In this document: piece by piece, positions 11,305 through 23,364 of the stretch
Layout of the letters: each line of letters begins with the position of its first letter
How positions within the stretch are numbered: position 1 is the first letter of the stretch
Made by a program: the position numbers and the translations under genes
From: Nissolia schottii
Taxonomy: Eukaryota; Streptophyta; Magnoliopsida; Fabales; Fabaceae
Direction of reading: 5' to 3'
NCBI GenBank assembly: GCA_003254905.1
Contig: QANU01017537.1
Span: 709,245 to 773,244, forward strand
Length of the DNA: 64,000 nt
The notes under the pieces: generated by a model
What the model saw: only the letters and a program-made list of their open reading frames with translations
What the model was told of the DNA's origin: nothing
The model's database searches: none

Positions 11305-14300
11305 ATGAACTGCTTGTCCCAGCTGTCATCGTACACCGCCGCCATAGTCGCAAGGACCGCTCGATTTGTCGCTAACCACCGCTCACTGCATGGGCGTTCC
11401 CTCTCCACGCTCCCCGCAAAGTTAGGGCAGCCTTGTATCGGGTCTTCACGCTCGGAATTCGTGCTGACTAGGTTTTCGTTTCGCGTTCGGTGCTACTCCG
11501 CAAAGAAAGGGCGCAAGAGCGGTTCCTCGAGGTTGCAGAAGCCGGAGGCTGAACAACCGGTGGTGTTGATGGAACAGGAGAAGGACGCTTTCTTCGTGGT
11601 GCGGAAAGGGGACGTTGTTGGCGTCTATAACAGCCTCAACGATTGCCAGGCTCAAGTTGGATCTTCTGTAATTCTCTTTGGAGCCCTATAGCCTAGTGCC
11701 TTATTGATTGATTTTTGTCTTGTTTCTAGAATGCTTTTCAGTATTTGCATGATTAAGCATTTGTGACTGTTGTTAAATGTTTGGGTAAATTACATTTGTT
11801 GAACTTCCTAGGTAAGACAATATTACGCATTATACGATTTTCAGAAATTGCACTGACTAGTAGGCAGTTGTATGTTAGGCGGTATTACACCCAACATTCC
11901 TTATATTTTGCAGAATGTGACACTGATTGCCGCTATAGTCAGCATGACAATGGGTATTCATATGGGGTGGTCGGTGTAGTGAAGTATCACCTAGCCTGAG
12001 GGGAGGCCGGTGTCACTTATCCTATTGTTTTCTTCCCACTTGGTAGTAAATTAAGGTCAAGAAAAATGCTTGATTGAAAATTTACATTGGCCTGGTTGAT
12101 AGTGATAGTCATTATGCCTTTGATGTTTCTGAGCTTAGTCTTCCATTGTTAGTATTCAAACTACCTTTTTTCTTTTTAAGATTTATTAGGTTGTAACTCT
12201 TCAGTTGATTTGAATGGGTGATTATCAGTTTGATTGGAGAGGGAACAGTGGCTGTTCATGGAGTTTTTGAGAAAATTTTGGTGCTCTGTGTTTGTTGTTT
12301 CCGTTTCCTTTGACAATAGTGAAAAGTAATCCTTCAAAGGCTCTCACGAGTGAGGTATTGATTTTTTCCATTGTGGTAGGCTAAGCTAAGCAAATGCTTT
12401 CTTCTGTGTCACCTGGTAGGTATGCAATCCTCCTGTTAGTGTGTACAAGGGATATTCTTTGTCGAAGGACACTGAGGATTATCTTGTCTCGCGTGGCCTA
12501 AAGAATGCTTTCTACACCATTAGAGCAGCTGATGTGACGGAGGATTTGTTTGGCATGCTTGTTCCTTGCCCTTTTCAGGTATGTAACCGTTGCATTGTGT
12601 TTAATTTTATTTTCTTTTTGTTGAATGCATCTACCTGTCAAAAACAGGACGTGAAAAGAATACTGTCAACTGTTAGTTGAAGGCATTCAGTTCTATTAAT
12701 ACTTATATCAACTATTTATCCAAAGAAGTTAATACTTATATCAACTTCTAACAGTACCGTTTTTTCCTTAACTGTGAGTTGAAGGGCTTTAATCTTTTCT
12801 AATTCTAAATGCAGAGTATTTTTTTTGGTTTAATTTTTTTCTGGTAGCAATGCAGAGTAATTTGAACTGATTGTAGAATATGCTCTAAGGTTCAGCAAAA
12901 TCTTTTAATATTAGCAGGGCATAGGGGACTGATGGGAGTATTTCTTCTTTCACGTTTATAGTCTTGCATGACAATCTTTTGTATAAAGCATGTTGCAATG
13001 CATTTTGAAATTCAAACATTAATTAAAAGGCTCCATTCCTTCTTGATTACAGATTTATAAACCCTGTTTTGTCAGTTATATGAAGAACTATGTAGTAGGT
13101 ATAGTAGGAAGCTGTATCATGTCTTAAATTTTTCTTCTGATGAAGATAGTATCTTGCATTTATGCCCAGCACATTGTTGTTTGCTTGACAAAAGCTTATG
13201 CTTTCTTCGTAGTCCATACATTGTGCTTACCCTCTAAGTGTCTTCTAAATGTGAGGTTTTGGAATAAAATGTGGTCCAAACATATCAAAAAAAAAAAAGT
13301 GAGGTTTATTAATCGAGCAAATCAGATGATTTATTATATGTCTCAGGATCCTGCTTCTACTGAAGGGGGCACTTCAAGTAAGGATGTATCAAAAAAGAGA
13401 CCTGTGGAAGTTCTTGGACAAGATAATTTGGTAAGTTCTGCACAATTAAGAACTTGTTAGGATCAAAGAGAAGCCTTTAATATGGAAAGTTTATTCTAGG
13501 CGGGACCGAAAGGATAAGGGAGCAACCTAGTTAGTTTATCTTTATTAGTTTATTTTTAATTGTTAGTATTTATCATTATTTGTTAGGATAGGGGATATCT
13601 AGGCATTTTAGGAGTCTCTTATTATTTTAAGAGTCTATTTAGGAGTTAAATTAGGAGTCTATCTTTTAATTTAAATGAGACAATTATTATAAATAGGAGT
13701 ATTCTCCTTAGGTTAGGATTAAGGATTAATTATTGAGTTGTATAAGGGAACTAGCCCTTTGAAGAGGATCCAGCCTCTTGGTTTTTATTCAATAATATCT
13801 AGTTTTATTTACCAAATCCTTGTTATTTGTTCTTGGCTGTTGGGTCCCAAAAACAACCTAACAGAACTGCATGGTTATTAAGAAGGCAAAGATCCATAGT
13901 AACATTTCTGTTTACTAAAATGTTAACTTTGGCAGTTGGGTTATAAACTTTTATTTTGTATTAAAATCATCAATTTTGCGTCACTTTCATATTGGGGAAA
14001 GTATGCAATATTATTATTATAGATAGCTGAGATGTATCATGCTGATTACACCCTTCATGTGTCTCTGTCTTCTACTCTTCTTTCAACTATATTCCCGCCT
14101 TTATGTTATATTTGGCTGCATACTTACTTACAAAGGAATCTTATAATGGATATCAAGTTTCAACCTTCTCAACATACTAATTATATACACGTGTAAAATA
14201 CAGTAATAAATAGTCAAGTCAAGTGTGATTGATGGTGCTGTGCTGTGGATGTTGGTGAAGTTTTAACTTATACAAGGCTTTTGAGTCAATGTTTGGTAGT

Positions 14301-17300
14301 AATGTAACAAAAAGTATCATGGGATCTAGAAAAATCTTACGTTAAACTATTAAAAGTGATATAGATTTGAATGGTTTCAATGTTAACATGATTTACATCA
14401 CCTAGTTGGACAAGGTTTAGTTGTTGTTGTTAGGCTCATTGACTGCTTTACTCATTTGCAATGTCTGACATCATTTTAACAAGTTATTTGTACTTCAGTG
14501 CTTTGTCATGGAAGTGTCTATCACCTTTTCCTCATGCTTTGACTCTTGATAACTGGCTGCACTATTCGAACATGTTTGTTTTAATGTATATGTTTTCAAT
14601 ATATTTAAGATATTTCATTATTGCTTAGCAGAAAGTAACTAGTATGACAACCTCCTATGAAGATCTCTTAAGAAAGCAAGCCAAGTTCGATCATGCTGCA
14701 GCAGCTGAAGCACCTTTACACAGAACTGTAAGCGGGAACTATACTTACGCTCATGAATGCAGTTTTAAATTTTGTTTGCTTGATGCTACCTTATATATTT
14801 CAACAACTGTCGTTACATCTGCTCCATATGCAGGTGTATTGAACCATGAGTAATTTTTAATTATTAAACTGTTGAATGACAGTCTGGAAGAATCACATTC
14901 ACATTACATGTTACTTTCCTTTTTATTTGAAAAGTGATGTTTTAAAGGGATGGCCAACTGGAGAAGCTGCTGTCGGGGGCTGCTTGGATCCTGTCATTGT
15001 TCCTTGAGGGTGTTGAATAAAATATTGGCTAACAATGTACATAACCCCATGTTTTTTCCAATTGAAGGGGGTTCCTTGCGTTTTAGCCTAAAATATTGCG
15101 TGACAATAAGGGCTAATTACACTACTTCCTTCTCATCATTTTAATTGCAAAGTCAAGTTTTATAGGGTGGTCACTGGTGGGCGCTCTAGTTGCTGAGCTG
15201 TTGTTGATTTGTGTCCTACTAAATATTGATGTTTCAAATGAAATCTTTTGATTAATTCTTCACAATTCATCTGTTTATTTGATGTTTTTAGATCTCTCTT
15301 ATGCTTGTAAAACATGATTTTCGTAGTCTCTGTCCTTGTGCAGCAGACTTGCCTTCTTGAGTTCGATGGTGCATCAAAAGGAAATCCCGGAAAATCTGGT
15401 GCAGGGGCTATTCTGCGAGCTATTGATGGAAGTGTGGTATACATTTAATGTTTCTGTACATATGCATCATTTATATACAACCATTAATCTCTTTAACTAT
15501 TATTACTTTAAAGATTTGTAGATTGCGTGAAGGCGTGGGTATAGCAACAAACAATGCTGCTGAGTATCGTGCAATGATATTAGGAATGAGATATGCTCTT
15601 AAAAAGGGATTTACTGATATTCGTATCCAAGGTGATTCCAAGCTTGTTTGCATGCAGGTTGGTCATTTTATATTATTCTCCCAGTTAGTTTATTCTAATA
15701 TAAATGCCTTATTTTGCTGTTCTTCAGAATTTTCTTCTAACCGTTCCTTTTCTTCTCTTTATTTGAACATTATATTCTTACCTGAAAAAACTTATGTGGA
15801 AACTGTCTGGAATTAAACCAATATTGTGATAAACTTGGTCTTTATCTTGCCTATTTGCCAATGGCCTTGTACTGTATGCCTTATGGGACCCAGCTTCCTT
15901 GGAAAGCACTTAATGTCAGGTTTGATTGACACAAGTCTCAATACTCGCATTGAGCCCACCTTTCATGATCCTCCTCACCAGGTTTTTGGCTGTTTGCATC
16001 TTTGTAAGTTGTAACCCAAAAACAAAAACTTCGCTTCTGTTGGCTATTAACACAGCCTTTATTGTCAATGCATCCTTGTCTTTTAGCCTTTGGATTGCTC
16101 TTGTTTGCTCATGTCTTGACTAATTATAGGAGATGAAAGCATGATGTATCATCACCTGAGAACAAGAGAGAAAATCGGAAGGGAAAAGAGAATAGGGATA
16201 ATTTTATTCAATATTAGAAATCTAACTTTATTAATGCTCAAGTAAAATGGTATTTTTTTTACTTACCGTTTGAGTTTCTTGGAACCAACCCAACAAAGGT
16301 GATTGGTATTATCAAAGTTTCCTTCTGCTACTTCTGTTTTCCAACAAAAGAATTTGAGTTACCATATATTATGCATTGAATTAAAAATATTTAATTCAAG
16401 GAATGAGTTAACAATAAATTACAGCTTTCCACCCTATGGTTTGACCTAAAATCACTGTCTCGTGGTGGTATATAAATTGGCACTCTACTGTCCCTGTGTA
16501 TCATCCCATTATCGCATGCCTATCAAAGAATTTTCCAGTCCATTTTGCAATAGCTGGCTACATGTGAGTGGCGTATTGGCCCTGACACAAGTACACTACG
16601 TATTTCCTTCTACTCTGTCCCATAGGGGATATGATGATGGGATAACCCACTTTTATTTGTTGTCCCACATGCCACACCCTGAAAGTAATTTTGGGATAAA
16701 CAACATGACAGCAATCTTTAATTTTCCCTTGAAAATATTAACAAAGTACAGAAAGAACATCTGATTTCATATATGTACTTTGTAGTTTTTAACCTTGTTT
16801 CATTTGGAAGTATTTGGTCACTAATTCCCTTTTTTTGTTTTTTTGATAGTTTGTTTCCTTTCAATTTTCTTGTGTTTCTGCATGAAACAGATTGATGGTT
16901 CGTGGAAGGTCAAGAACGAGAACTTGTCTATATTGTATAAAGTTGCAAAAGAACTCAAGGACAAATTTATGTCATTCCAGATTAGTCATGTTTTAAGGGT
17001 ATGTACAGTTGACTGAGCTATTGGCATGTAATCTTTTAGGCTTTCTGAAAATGAGTTTTTGCTGTATAAAATCTGAAAATATAATGCGTGAAACACAAAT
17101 GAATTGCAAGTAGTAGTTCAGTCTAAGTAGTCATTGTACTAGTTAACTCTGAAAAACCAATGAGATGAAGGATCATATATTGTCTCCTTTGTTGTACAGA
17201 TATGTTTAATTGAATTTTATCAATGCATCATCCCCATCTGGTTGAATTTTCTTTCGCAATGTGAATTTGTTGATGATTTGACGGACATTACTTCCTTCAT

Positions 17301-17698
17301 GCTTATTCTACTCCATAAAGAGACCTACTAAGCTCAACCATGTGCTGGATTCAGTTTATGTGATTACAACATTTTGGTTTCTTCTTTTAGCAATAATTTG
17401 TGTAATAAATCCCTTCTTTCCTTTGAGATTGTTTGTGTTAGCATAAAAGCATCCTTATTTAAATCTTATATCACAACATGTTTCTTTGAAAATAACTTTC
17501 TGTTTCCCTTGTAAAGAACTTCAACTCCGAGGCTGATGCTCAAGCAAATTTGGCAATCAATCTTGCAGGTGAGACTTTCTGAATCTGTAGTATTTCTACA
17601 GCTTTAATGTGTGTGTGTGTGTTTGTCTCTGTCTTCAATTTTTTGTAACTTTCTATGCTTTTACAGATGGCCAAGTCCAGGAAGAGAGTGTAGTTTAA
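11305..17698 (+). CDS. RNase H1-like protein, organelle type, nine exons
   Basis: Proposed exons: 11305-11667, 12420-12578, 13347-13430, 14632-14727 (or from 14629), 15344-15436, 15514-15657, 16891-16998, 17517-17568 and 17667-17698, all GT-AG and in frame, giving about 376 residues. The first ~60 residues are Ser/Arg-rich and poor in acidic residues, like an organelle transit peptide. Residues ~94-138 form the RNase H1 hybrid-binding (viroplasmin-like) domain (FFVVRKGDVVGVYNS, DCQAQV, YKGYS). A linker follows, then the RNase H fold with all four catalytic acids: LLEFDGASKGNPG (D242), NNAAEYRA (E282), QGDSKL (D306) and NSEADAQAN (D356). It should cleave RNA in RNA-DNA hybrids; plant paralogues are nuclear, mitochondrial or plastid. 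The compartment here is inferred only. Intron 3 carries a solo LTR. Confidence 0.9.
13455..13863 (+). mobile_element. Solo LTR in intron 3 of the RNase H1 gene
   Basis: A 409-bp unit beginning TGTTAGGATC and ending ACAACCTAACA (inverted TGTTAGG/CCTAACA), flanked by a perfect 5-bp target duplication GAACT (13450-13454 and 13864-13868). It holds TATAAATAGG at about 13690 and TTCAATAATA at about 13788, which fit a promoter and polyadenylation region in the same direction as the host gene. No internal retrotransposon sequence remains, so it is a solo LTR left by LTR-LTR recombination. Confidence 0.9.
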
Positions 17699-18233
17699 TT
17701 CAACCACGGCAGATGCTGGTTATGTTTTGGTTTTGTAGCAGACACATCTGCAATTTACAGATTATCATCAGCGTTCTCTTAATTTATTGGCAACCCAATT
17801 ATTTGGCAATCAAATCCCAAGAATGAATGATTTTAAATAAGTCCTTCGTCGCTTGAATCATACTAATATTGGATTACCGGCCAATATTTTCTACTCCATT
17901 GTAGTGGTGCTGCAAGACCAGAAACTCAACTCTTACAGTCTATTGCATGCACGATTCTCGTTCAATTACGCTAGTATTGTACATTTCAGCCGGAAGTGCT
18001 GTTTCATGTCTTGTAATTTTAATCCTCTGTTACCGCGTGCATAAAAACAGTATCCGTTAATGAAGTCAACATTAAGAGACTTAAATATGGCCGTTAACGG
18101 TATTGTACGTTTTGCAGGAAATTAGTTTTTTGAATTTGGTCCATTTTCTTTTCACGTTCAACCATTATCGCTGCAACTTTCAGTAACCAACTCACGTTCT
18201 CACCCTCAAACTCACGTTTTGTGATGGGTAGAC
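17699..18233. other. 3' flank of the RNase H1 gene
   Basis: Contains the probable 3' untranslated region. No other gene is seen. Short frames such as 17853-18044 lack motifs. Confidence 0.4.
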
Positions 18234-18719
18234 TGTTACAAACCACCCAGCAGTTGTAGCCGATTTAGCCAAAAAAAGAAAGGAAATAATTTCTTTTCCA
18301 CTTGTTTATTCTAGAAGAAAGAGCAGATTAGGGGGCAATTAATTCAGAATAAAATTTGATTTGTTAAGCAATTAAATCTGATTTGTTAGGCAAATCAGGA
18401 GAGAATAATTTAGTTGAGGATTATTAGTGAAGGAGCGTTGTTAGGAGAGAATTATGGCCAACCCATGATTTTCTCTCAACAAGTTAGTATAAGAAAGATC
18501 CTTGGGGAGAGAAATATTCATTCAGAAAATTAGACAGAACTAGGGGACTAAGGGATCCATCAATTCCTAGGAGTATTGTTCTATTTTTATTCTATTATTT
18601 CCGCAGCCCTTGGCTATGCAATTCATGTTCTGCCAGGCAATTCTCCATTGGAATTCCTGATTTAATTAATAAAAAAAATCAGCAGATTCAAGTTTCTTTT
18701 ATTGATACCAGTTCTTACA
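18234..18719 (+). mobile_element. Probable solo LTR
   Basis: It starts TGTTACAAACCACCC and ends CAGTTCTTACA. Flanking pentamers are TAGAC (18229-18233) and CAGAC (18720-18724), matching at 4 of 5 bases. Inside are AGTATAAGAAAG (TATA-like) and AATTAATAAAAAAA (polyadenylation-like). No coding domains flank it. The mismatch in the target duplication leaves some doubt. Confidence 0.5.
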
Positions 18720-18724
18720 CAGAC

Positions 18725-19471
18725 TCTATAAACAGAACGTGGTGCTCTCAATTTTGGATCATCAAACCTACTACTTTATTCAGACAAAAATATACCATCT
18801 ATTTTGAGTGAGTAAGGGTTTGAAAAAACAAAGCTGATTGATTTTGAGTTCGTGTTGATCTTCAATGGCTGGAGGTACGCTTTTGTACTATTTAACTTTC
18901 GCTGTTTGATCTGAATATGTTATTTGAATTAATTGACATGTTTAGATCTGTCCTTGTATATATATGTTTTACAATATGATCATGCTTAGTTAGAGTCCGT
19001 CCGGCCATTGTAGGTTAATGAATTAGGCTTCTCAAGTATTTTTCTTAGACTCATTGATGTTACTAGATATTGTGCTTACTCATTAATAATTTATTATTGA
19101 AATGAGATTTTAATAAAATTCATATCTTATTAATATCTCAATTAATGTTGAATGATCAGTTGTATGATCAATGAGAGCATGCATGTAATCCTTTTGGATT
19201 TCTCAGCTTGCTGGCGTCGGCCTTGATATTGTAATTTTCTGACATGATTGCATTATGTGGTAGGAGTATTATTGAATTGTACACTTATATTTATGTTCCA
19301 CGATATATCTATCATACTATTTTTATTTTGTTTGATCATGTCAACTGGAATCTCTATTAGACCGATTTGAATGTTGAATAACCTGAAACTGATCGATCTA
19401 GCCATGATTTGTAGGTTCATTATTTAGTAAAATTTTAAATTTGAGTCTAGCATTGATCAAGTTAGTCCTAA
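18725..19471. other. Intergenic DNA, no gene seen
   Basis: AT-rich unique-looking sequence with no supported gene or RNA. Confidence 0.4.
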
Positions 19472-19824
19472 GAACATCTTTAATGCATGGTTTTAGTGCG
19501 TTCCAGTTGTATTTGGGAACTTATTAAGGCAATTTTATTTTTAAAATATCAATTGGAGCAAAATAAATTGGCGCTGTGGAATGAGTCCCTTCGAGTTGGG
19601 ACGATACTAATTTATCGACTTTCAATTATCATGTGACATTTGGCATGTAGTAGGGAAAAGAGTCTCATTTTTTTGGGATTATAGTTAGGACTTTCCATTA
19701 GAGTGAAAAGTCTCATTTTTATGAAAATTTTACATATATGATGTATTGGTTCATAAATGTTGTTGTGAGCATGTAGTGGGATCTAAAATGAGATCAATAT
19801 TGAGACTTGTCATTGGAGATGCTC
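19472..19824. mobile_element. Tourist-like (PIF/Harbinger) MITE
   Basis: A 353-bp non-coding element with imperfect inverted ends GAACATCTTTAATG and, complemented, GAGCATCTCCAATG, flanked by TAA trinucleotides (19469-19471 and 19825-19827). The 3-bp TAA/TTA duplication is typical of PIF/Harbinger-derived MITEs. Confidence 0.8.
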
Positions 19825-19827
19825 TAA

Positions 19828-20800
19828 GAAAGACTATTTTGACTTATGTTAAAAAATTAACTTAACTAACTTTTGATAATTTTAAGGATGAACATAACCA
19901 ATGTTAACACTTCTAAAGATGAATTTAAAGGTTTATTTATTTTTAGAATGATGTATCCACACTAAAAAAAAAGTTTTGTGAATGACATTTTTGTATGATT
20001 ATTATATTCATCTAGAATGGTTTAGGGGTACAAAAGATCAGTGGTTGATAGATGCGGTAGGTTAGTTTGTACATCAAAACTTTAACATTGAATATAATAT
20101 ATACCTTTTTACATGAAGTCTATAATAAATTATCTCAATTTGATGTGGCCTTTATTCCCTCGTGTTCTATAGTTCATGTGATGCGTATGTAAGGGTTCAA
20201 AAGCATTTCTTGGTGGATATTGCTAGGTAAAGAATGTCTAGTCTAATCCGAAACAAATAAAAAGGAATGTCTAGCAGAAAAACAAACTCTAATAATCTGA
20301 TGAATTTAGATGTTTTAAAATAAGGCAAGTGAGATGTTTCATCCTTAGATCAATAAAATTAAATTAATAAAATGAGAATGTGCACATAAGTTTTATTTTA
20401 TTGTTTAAAAAAAAATGAAATTTACCATTTTACTTTCTAATATAGAATCCTCATTTTAGAGTAAATTAATAACATGTGCCAAGTTAAAATGAGTTCTAAT
20501 ACCCTTGCTAATCAGAAAAAAGTAAGTTGGAGACACTTCCATTTAGAGAATGGGTGTTCATGATTTGGTTTGTTCCGATAATTCGTTTTGACTTTGAGGT
20601 TTTTTCAATCAGGTTTCAATTATAAAATTTGACCTGATACACTTTTTAGTTTGAGTTCCGGTCATATTTCAGGCTCACTTGACTCAAAGTTAAACAAATT
20701 CTAAAAGTTTATTTTCTTTATACATATTATGTTAAAAAGATTTATTTTGAAATATGTATTATAAAATATCTTGGATTTTGTTTCTTTCTATAATATAGAA
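19828..20800. other. Intergenic DNA, no gene seen
   Basis: AT-rich sequence up to the MULE target duplication. No coding or RNA feature is supported. Confidence 0.4.
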
Positions 20801-20809
20801 AAAATATTA

Positions 20810-21320
20810 GGGTTAAATATGTTTTTAATTCCTGTAAAATTAAAAAGTTTGTGTTTGGTCCTTATAAAATTTTTTGTTAGTAATCCTTGTAAAAATGTTT
20901 TGGTTGATTTTAGTCCTTGTCATTACAGTGGGATGTCTTCTGCTAATGGGTATGTTAAAAGTGTCACGTGCCATACCACGTGGCATATCACGTGACAAAC
21001 TCTCAAAACCTAACCCACCCACCTACCCACCCATGACCCATGACCTGTTTTCAATTAAAAAAAAGAAAAAAAATTAAAAAAGAAAGAATGAAAACCCTAA
21101 CCCTTTCTCTCACCTGATTCCCCCCTCTCTCTCAATGAATCGCCCTCTCTTTCGACGAATCGCTCTCTCTCTCTCTGGATTTGCTCTTTCTCTGCCGATG
21201 GCAACGCTCTCTCGACGACAACTCTCTCTCGACGACCACAAATCCTGTTCGTCTCTCACCCTCTCTCTCTATCTCATTGGCGACAACGATGCGGTCTTTA
21301 CTTCTGGTGAGAAGCAACTC
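20810..21320 (+). repeat. MULE left terminal inverted repeat
   Basis: Pairs with the complement of 26999-27468. Shared blocks include AATTAAAAAGTTTGTGTTTGG, trimmed here to AAAAAGTTTGTGTTTGG, then GTGGGA.GTCTTCTGCT, ACGTGACAAACTCTCAA and GGTGAGAAGCA. The outer part is AT-rich and the inner part is CT-rich, probably giving promoter and leader sequence for the adjacent GRF ORF. Confidence 0.9.
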
Positions 21321-21864
21321 CAGAACCACGTCATCATTGTCTAGTCTCCTTCCTCTCATCCCAGTTTCAGAACCGGTGAGAAGCACTTTCTTACACACTC
21401 TCTTTCTCTCTTAATTTTCTTTGGCATACCTTAAAATTTTTTATATATATGTTCTTTGCAGGGTGGCTATATATTGTACACTCCCACATTGGGGGAATTG
21501 TTTATCAACCCAAAGGCAATTGTGTTGTAATCTAATGAATTACAATAGTAATAATGTCTTACTTATACTCTAACTAATATTCACTGTGAAGCAAGAAAAT
21601 ACTTCAAATTAGCATGACTAAAGTTCAGGCTAATCTAGAAAGTTCTTGTTTGGTAAACTAGCTTAATTGTCATGTTTGCTGTAGAGGTCCATTTATATGC
21701 TTAGATAGAGAACTACTTCATATAATCTGGAAATTAGCATGTAGAGGTCCATGTTGCATTACTTGGTTTATGCCAAACCTTAGAGGGATGGAATTCTATA
21801 ATTACTCATTAGTAAAGTTACAAATATTGGTTGGTTATTTGCAAGGTTAACACATTGTTGAACC

Positions 21865-22384
21865 ATGACAAGTCGCAGCTCTATTCCAAGCTCATCTACT
21901 CAAACTAGATTATGTGGATGTGGAGAGAAGTTGGTGTTGTTCACTGTTAGGATCAATGCAAAGCATGCTGGTAGAAATTTTGGAGGTGCCCGAATTGGAG
22001 AGTAAGTTTTATTCTTAACTTGAAATTAAACATGTGTAAATGGTTATATAGGATTGGAGAGTAAGTTTTATTCTTAATTTATATTATGCTGATGGATTTA
22101 CGTTATTTAGGAGATTGACAACAAGAAAACGTGTGGGTTTTTTTTTATGGATTGATGAGTCAAAGACTGAGGATGACATCGTCAAGAAATCTGCACATGA
22201 TGCAGTGGAGTATGAAGTTAGAACATCTATTGTTGATGAAGAAACAGACAGAAGAATTTCGAAACTTGAGAAGAAAGCAACTTACGAGAAAAGTAGGGGA
22301 GAATTGGCTATTTTTTTAGGGTTAATAAACTTTGCAATGCTTTGCATTGCATGTGGATATGCTCTTGCAATGGGGAGAAATTAG
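21865..22384 (+). CDS. GRF-type zinc-finger-like protein with C-terminal membrane segment, inside the MULE
   Basis: Two exons, 21865-22001 and 22111-22384, with a GT-AG intron of 109 bp, encode 136 residues with no stop. The start is the ATG of MTSRSSIPSSSTQTR. Residues 17-61 follow the GRF zinc-finger outline: CGCGEKLVL (C17, C19), HAGRNF (34-39) and GFFLWIDE (55-62). The two later metal-binding cysteines expected near 42 and 54 are absent (Ala42, Val54). Residues ~65-108 are highly charged and probably helical. Residues ~112-132 are a single hydrophobic segment ending AMGRN, a membrane-anchor-like tail. Plants have many small GRF-plus-tail proteins of unknown role (At4g04775-like). It lies just inside the left terminal repeat and converges on the transposase gene. 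Probably a passenger gene of the MULE; function not established. Confidence 0.65.
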
Positions 22385-23364
22385 TTTAATGTCCTGTATG
22401 TTATGTCATGAAATTAATTTTGTATGTTAGATGTTATATTAGTTTTGTATGTTGGATGTTATGTGATATTTTATGACATGAGTAGTTTCGAGGTTATGTA
22501 ATGAGTATTTCAGGAACATGGGTTTGCACAACAGTTATTGTCATTTTCTCTTCCATTTCTTCCTTGGTCAGAACTACATTATTCTCTTCTGTGGCTTTTA
22601 GAGAATTATTAGTTTATCTATAGACATGGTGTCTTGGTCTTTTGGTACCTAAACAGAAAAGTAGCATAATAAAATTGTGATCAAAGCAATAATGGTTTAA
22701 TCGGCCACCTTCTCAAACAATTGAGTCATCCAATCTTTGATGGATGCAAGTGAGAACCTTTGTCCTCATTTTTAGGAAAGAAGCTTCATTTTAAACGTGT
22801 AACATAGCCTTTGTCTATAGTCTCGTAATCATCTTCTGAACTTAACAAGGCTTTTCACATATTCACAACAATTATATTAATCCATTATTTTCAATACATC
22901 TAGACTAGATACATACATAGTTTAAGGCTAATGTAGAAAAATCTTGTCAAATTAAGGTTGACATAACAACATGCTGCATAACAAACAAGTTCCTAATTGG
23001 ATATACAGGTGAACTATTTAGAATTTACACCGCATCAATATTTAGAAAACAACAACTTAGCAGAGAATGGTACTGATACATGATACATCCATTGTTTATA
23101 AAGGTCTGAAACATAAATTCTATGTGACCAAAATAGCAAGCAAAACATTTGTTGACTTTAATTAAGCAAAAAACATATGAACAAACAAAGCAAAAAACAG
23201 GATTAGGCTTCATCTTGGTTGACTGCACTCCTTGCAGCATTGCTTTGGTCTTCTCCATTGGTTAGTTGGCCTTCTCCATCAACCTTTGCCTTCTTCTTTT
23301 TCTTTTGTCTTGTTTACACAAAAATTGTAGAAATTTAATACAAAGACAAATTAATGAAAGAACA
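22385..23364. other. MULE internal spacer
   Basis: Lies between the two convergent genes and contains their presumed 3' ends. No further coding sequence is recognised. Confidence 0.5.

Noticed and set aside
11560..11700. Viroplasmin-like domain as a sign of an integrated plant virus
   Set aside because: The fold is the normal hybrid-binding domain of cellular RNase H1; the gene has host-type introns and no other viral sequence is nearby.
11763..11999. ORF in intron 1 of the RNase H1 gene
   Set aside because: No similarity to any domain and spliced out in the gene model.
21132..21414. Overlapping Ser/Arg-rich ORFs in the MULE left repeat
   Set aside because: They arise from CT-rich terminal-repeat sequence and recur in mirror form in the right repeat (26836-27189).
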